8,746 nt of DNA from Burkholderiales bacterium (GTDB lineage: Bacteria; Pseudomonadota; Gammaproteobacteria; Burkholderiales; SHXO01): NCBI GenBank assembly GCA_026125625.1, contig JAHCKU010000107.1, positions 1 through 8,746 on the forward strand. Reading direction: 5' to 3'. Position 1 is the first letter of the stretch. Each line of letters opens with the position of its first letter. Made by a program: the position numbers and the translations under genes. Under the pieces are notes generated by a model. The model was not told the DNA's origin and searched no databases. It was given only the letters and a program-made list of their open reading frames with translations. This document shows, piece after piece, positions 5,901-8,746 of the stretch.

Positions 5901-7749
5901 CCAGGGCGGCAAGGCAGCGCTGTCGGGCCGCCTCGCCGGCGCTGCCGATCCGTTCGAGGCGAAGATCGAGATCGACGGATTGCACCTGGAGCCGCTGCAG
6001 CCGCTGATCGCGCACTATGCCGCGCTCGATCTGAAGTCCGGTGCGCTCGGTGCCAGCCTCGTCCTCAGTGCCGAGGCGGCGCAACGGGGCGGCGGCGTGC
6101 GCGTGAGCGGGCGCGCCGACCTCGACGATCTGCTGCTGGTCGAGACGAAAACCGGCGATCGCTTCCTGGCCTGGAAGCGCCTGCGACTGCAGCCGGTCAA
6201 CTTCGATTCCGCCAGCAGGCGGCTGGTCGTCGGTCAGGCGTTGCTCGAGCAGCCGCAGGCGCGCCTGGAAATTTCACGCGAGGGCGAGCTCAACTTCAAA
6301 CAGGTGCTGCGCGACTCGGCGCGGGCCAACGGCGCTGCCGGCCCGCGCAATCCGGCTCGGACGGCCGATGCGCAGAACGCCGACGACGGCTTCGTCGCCC
6401 TGGTCGATCGCCTGCGCATCCGTGCCGGAACGCTGCGCTTTTCCGATCGCAGCCTGGTGCTGCCGTTCACCACCGACATCACGCAGTTCGAAGGCACCAT
6501 GGTCAGCCTGTCCAACCGGCGCGAGGATCGCGCGCAGCTCCAGGCGGACGGTCGTGTGCAGCCGTTCGGTGCGGCACGCGTGCGCGGCTCGATCCAGCTC
6601 GCCGATCCTCGCGCCTTCACCGACATCCGCGCCGAATTCAACAACGTGCCGCTGCCCAAGCTCTCGCCTTACACCATCACCTTTGCCGGGCGCGCCGTGG
6701 CGGAGGGACGGCTGTGGCTGGATCTCCATTACAGGATCGTCGACAGCGTTCTGATCGGGGAGAATGCAATCACCATGCAGGACCTGCGGCTCGGGGAGCG
6801 CGTGGCGGGCCGTCGCGCCGTCGATCTACCGCTGGAGCTGGCCGCGGCCCTGCTCACCAACGAGCAGGGGCAGCTCAGCGTGCGCGTACCGGTGCGCGGC
6901 GATCTCGACAACCCCGCGTTCGACTATCGAACGGTGATTCGCGCCGCGGTCACCAACACCTTGCGCAAGGTAGCCACTGCGCCGCTGCGCTTCATCGGCC
7001 GCCTGTTCGGCCCCGACGTGGAAGCGCTCGACAGCATCGAGTTCGAGCCGGGCAGCGCCGCGTTGCGCCCGCCGGAGGAGGAAAAGCTGAACGTCGTCGC
7101 GCAGTCGCTCGCAGAGCGCCCGATGCTGGCGCTGGAGGTGCGAGGCAGTTATGCCAGCGAGGAGGATGCGCGCGCGCTGCGCGCCCGCGCGCTCGAAGAT
7201 GTGCTGGCGCGCGGCATGAAACTGGAGTTGGGCGAGGGCGAGCGCCTCGGGCCGATCGCCTTCGGTCAGGCGGCGACGCAGATCGTGCTGGAGCAACTGT
7301 TCGCGGCGCAGTTCGGCAACGACGCGGCCGAGGCGCTGCGTGCGGAGATGGCGCGCGCAGCCGAGGACGGACGCGCGATACGCCGCGTGGACCGCAAGGC
7401 GGGCGATCCCATCGCGGCCGCTGGCGATCCCGACCTGTACCGTGCGATGTTCGATCGACTCGTCGAGCGCCAGCCGCTGGACGCGGCTGCCTTGGGCCAG
7501 CTTGCCTCGGCTCGCACGCAGGCGGTGCTCGACTACGTCGTGCGCCAGGCCGGCGTGGCCGAGCAGCGGCTCAGCGTCGGTGCTTCCGTGGCGGTGCGGG
7601 TGAAGGAGGCGGCACTGGTGCCCACCCGGCTGCGGCTACGCGCTGCGCATACCGGCAAGGACATTCCGCTACGTCTGGAAACGGTCGACCGGCCGCAGCC
7701 GGAAGAGCGTGCAGCGGCGCCGGGCAGCGCTGCCGCGGCCGCGAGCTGA
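2998..7749 (+). CDS. Giant DUF748 / AsmA-like envelope protein with tandem repeat units
   Basis: A 1583-aa protein. A short basic N-terminus (MRLK) and a hydrophobic helix (about 8-30) look like an inner-membrane signal anchor, leaving the rest in the periplasm. From about 40 to 1160 the sequence repeats. One motif, of the form DGxLNWQxLF, recurs near 117, 325, 461, 605, 742, 883 and 1096. A second, of the form [FY]xDRSRxxPLxxxx, has its Asp at 159, 367, 513, 653, 794, 931 and 1150. Residues 1130-1340 form the DUF748 core, ending with LPLELAAALLTNEQGQL, GDLDNPAFDY and a segment around TAPLRFIGRLFG. The rest is OmpA-like, then an Ala-rich tail. ATG 2998 is preferred over the in-frame TTG at 2974 because GAGG lies 5 nt upstream and the anchor then starts cleanly. 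AsmA-like proteins form long beta-groove structures, several of which move phospholipids between membranes. That role, or envelope scaffolding, is inferred. The gene is intact; there is no obvious partner gene beside it. Confidence 0.88.
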   Translation: MRLKTLAATSLALGALLLLLYALIGFLVLPAYVERELPRQAQARLGISVDVAGVRFNPFLLAFEAHDVRLAQPDGRPLASAQHIAADLRWSSLIGRSWRFDSLVVDAPTIDLVVERDGQLNVARLMAGRKPQQTAAPRTLTDLHVGKLVLRHGTVHFTDHTLPAPRTHSLQWVDVELDRLSTRMDEHGDLLASAVLPRGGALATRARLSLQPVAASGVLHISELNAALPWSLLTAADGAPPRGCIDADLRYDFAYRDQAAALRLSAIGVRAQDLALYETGKEASPALALHRVELRDGHFDLARRELVLPELRLLHGAVRTQVGEDGTLNWQRLFAVRKQTPRSGGPPHLDLTIERLQLEKVDVDYVDRSRVQPLQVAAKAMAGSAALALSLGGERMQFAGRKLDLTGESLVVRAHGSRATPALSSARVSLRDARFDFAERILALPDVTLERGSALFDVGADGALNWQTLFASAAPPRAHATAVSIPEPAGDPRSWRILLPRLRANGLAFNMNDRTRVHPLAVRAASVGGTVDLAITPGAAAGTISLDNIRLQGRNVMVGAAGAGAEPALRVAAVETRGGHLKQQDLLLSGLRLRGGQVRVRVDADGQSNWQQLTAGRTPGAVTAARADRNGAARWRVRLPGLRVNDLALRYRDATRLSPLALESDAITAALDLVADTGARDPLRAEHMRVQLQGVRLGAEGQPSALQLAQVQADGGALHARDLRFTRVRLADGELALAIAEDGSIDLQRLFSARAPTELSAAESVPSPAAAGARPWRVQAQRLELEALQLAARDRSRAAPLALDVAQIAGTMQLDALGSAVQVNDLALQAGPVAVRETDAQDALARLQSLRITGGAIDTGARRIGARTLALSGGATALTRTAGGGIDLLRTLTPATPDANAAVAGRRADASAWRYQLGALQVADVDVALADHGFGAPIAYDVRVDGSLRNFDSAGSTRAAFDLGLRTRQGGKAALSGRLAGAADPFEAKIEIDGLHLEPLQPLIAHYAALDLKSGALGASLVLSAEAAQRGGGVRVSGRADLDDLLLVETKTGDRFLAWKRLRLQPVNFDSASRRLVVGQALLEQPQARLEISREGELNFKQVLRDSARANGAAGPRNPARTADAQNADDGFVALVDRLRIRAGTLRFSDRSLVLPFTTDITQFEGTMVSLSNRREDRAQLQADGRVQPFGAARVRGSIQLADPRAFTDIRAEFNNVPLPKLSPYTITFAGRAVAEGRLWLDLHYRIVDSVLIGENAITMQDLRLGERVAGRRAVDLPLELAAALLTNEQGQLSVRVPVRGDLDNPAFDYRTVIRAAVTNTLRKVATAPLRFIGRLFGPDVEALDSIEFEPGSAALRPPEEEKLNVVAQSLAERPMLALEVRGSYASEEDARALRARALEDVLARGMKLELGEGERLGPIAFGQAATQIVLEQLFAAQFGNDAAEALRAEMARAAEDGRAIRRVDRKAGDPIAAAGDPDLYRAMFDRLVERQPLDAAALGQLASARTQAVLDYVVRQAGVAEQRLSVGASVAVRVKEAALVPTRLRLRAAHTGKDIPLRLETVDRPQPEERAAAPGSAAAAAS

Positions 7750-7773
7750 GCGGTGCGACTCGACCTGCCGTCG

Positions 7774-8746
7774 CTACTTCACTGCCGCGAAGGCGTCGTC
7801 CACGATCTGCAGCGTGCGATCCACGTCGTCCTCGGTATGCGCCAGCGAGACGTAGAACTTCTCGTTGGGATTGACCAGCAGGCCGCGCTTCATCAGTTCG
7901 ATCGCCCAACGCCATCCCAGGTCCTTGTCGTGCGTGGTCAGATCCATCCAGTTGCGCAGCGGCCGCTCGGTGAAGCGGATGCCCCATACCGCGTCCTCGC
8001 CGGGGGCCTGCACCGGGAAGCCGTGGCGCCGGCCGGACTCGATCATGCCCGCGCGCAGGCGCGAACCGATGCGATGCAGCCGGTCGTACACACCCGGCTG
8101 TGCCAGCACTTCGAGCGCGGCCAGGCCGGCGGCCGAGCACAGAGGATTGCCGTTGAGGGTGTTGGTCGCCCATACCGTCTCAGACTTCGGGCGCCGGCGG
8201 GCATCGAGCACGCCCATGATCTCGCTGCGTCCGACCACCGCCGCCAGCGGGAAGCCGCCGCTGATCGCCTTGCCGTAGCAGGCCAGGTCGGGCACCACTC
8301 CGTAGCGCTCCTGCGCGCCGCCCCAGGCGATGCGGAAGCCGGTGACGATCTCGTCGTAGATCATGACGATGCCATGCTTGCGCGTCACTTCGCGCAGCGC
8401 CTCCAGGAACCCGGGTTCGGGCAGCAGCACACGCTGCAGCGGCTCGACCATCACCGCTGCCAGATCGCCGGCGTGGCGCTCGATCATCTCCACCGCGCGC
8501 GCAGTGTCGTTGAATGGCGTGACCAGCACGGTCTCGCCGGTCTGCACCGGTACGCCGACGGAATCGGGCTGCGCACGCGGATAGGCGGAGGGCTTGCCCG
8601 GCACCGTGCCCCACAAGCCGTAGTCGTGCATGCCGTGCCACGCGCCTTCGAACTTCAGCACCTTGTTGCGTCCCGTATACGCCCGCGCCACGCGCAGAGC
8701 GTAGAAGGTGGCTTCCGTGCCCGATCCGGTGTAGAGCACCTCCTCG
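7774..8746 (-). CDS. HemL-like class III aminotransferase (5' end outside window)
   Basis: A PLP enzyme of the glutamate-1-semialdehyde 2,1-aminomutase-like branch of class III aminotransferases. The frame stays open to the right edge (Glu-Glu before VLYTGSGTEA), so the start is missing; 323 residues are visible. By comparison with HemL, about 100 N-terminal residues lie outside. Counting from the Val at 8739, visible features are SGTEA (6-10), EGAWHG (31-36), the PLP-ring Asp in YDEIVTGFR (128-136), GGAQERYGVVPDL (140-152), the Schiff-base Lys157 in YGKAISGGFP, and TNTLNGNP (192-199). HemL proper usually has EGCYHG, GKIIGGGMP and GTLSGNP at these places, so this is a relative and may act on another amino or oxo substrate. 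The gene is convergent with the DUF748 gene, with 24 bp between the stops. Substrate and pathway are not determined. The family call is secure; heme synthesis is unlikely but not excluded. Confidence 0.9.
   Translation of the reverse strand, partial: EEVLYTGSGTEATFYALRVARAYTGRNKVLKFEGAWHGMHDYGLWGTVPGKPSAYPRAQPDSVGVPVQTGETVLVTPFNDTARAVEMIERHAGDLAAVMVEPLQRVLLPEPGFLEALREVTRKHGIVMIYDEIVTGFRIAWGGAQERYGVVPDLACYGKAISGGFPLAAVVGRSEIMGVLDARRRPKSETVWATNTLNGNPLCSAAGLAALEVLAQPGVYDRLHRIGSRLRAGMIESGRRHGFPVQAPGEDAVWGIRFTERPLRNWMDLTTHDKDLGWRWAIELMKRGLLVNPNEKFYVSLAHTEDDVDRTLQIVDDAFAAVK

Noticed and set aside
4222..6084. A 620-codon open frame on the minus strand inside the DUF748 gene
   Set aside because: The translation is a low-complexity Arg/Gln/Ala-rich shadow with no recognisable domain, while the plus-strand frame carries coherent repeats and family motifs.
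3346..6310. A DNA-level tandem repeat, CRISPR-like or otherwise, in the giant gene
   Set aside because: The repetition is visible only at protein level with diverged codons; no identical spaced DNA repeats were seen.
6714..7874. A 386-codon plus-strand frame across the DUF748 gene end into the aminotransferase
   Set aside because: It is an Arg/Gly/Ala-rich shadow in another frame that crosses two recognised genes on opposite strands.

Overview
The window is GC-rich with strong G/C third-position bias, and every recognisable gene is a proteobacterial type. A LivG-type ABC ATPase translationally coupled to an acyl-CoA synthetase, a DUF1328 (YtjA-type) mini membrane protein and a DUF748/AsmA-like giant envelope protein together suggest a high-GC beta- or gammaproteobacterium. 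The species cannot be named from the sequence. I see no rRNA, tRNA, IS element, CRISPR array or phage gene.

Layout. Positions 1-2486 (minus strand) hold the start of what looks like an uptake-and-activation operon. A 654-aa AMP-forming acyl-CoA ligase is read first and overlaps by 4 bp (ATGA) the start of a livG-like ABC ATPase, which runs off the left edge. Positions 2487-2698 are a 212-bp gap packed with inverted repeats, with one weak promoter candidate for the ligase operon. Positions 2699-2872 (minus) encode a 57-aa two-helix DUF1328 protein with a clear ribosome binding site. Positions 2873-2997 are a short divergent intergenic region. Positions 2998-7749 (plus) are one 1583-codon gene for a DUF748/AsmA-like protein: an N-terminal membrane anchor, about seven repeat units with a core period of about 140 aa, the DUF748 C-terminal core, and an end that resembles OmpA. 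Only 24 bp beyond it, convergent on the minus strand, is the end of a HemL-like class III aminotransferase (7774-8746), whose N-terminus lies beyond the right edge.

How the genes may work together. The ligase and LivG probably serve import of a carboxylic acid through a LivFGHMK-type transporter and its conversion to a CoA thioester; the substrate cannot be read from sequence. The DUF748 giant and the divergent DUF1328 peptide are both predicted envelope proteins and may share regulation. The aminotransferase belongs to another unit that enters from the right.

The most distinctive item is the repeat-expanded DUF748 protein, a candidate long periplasmic lipid-transfer or scaffold protein. The hairpin cluster at 2577-2700 is second. 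I found no evidence of a wholly new multi-gene system.
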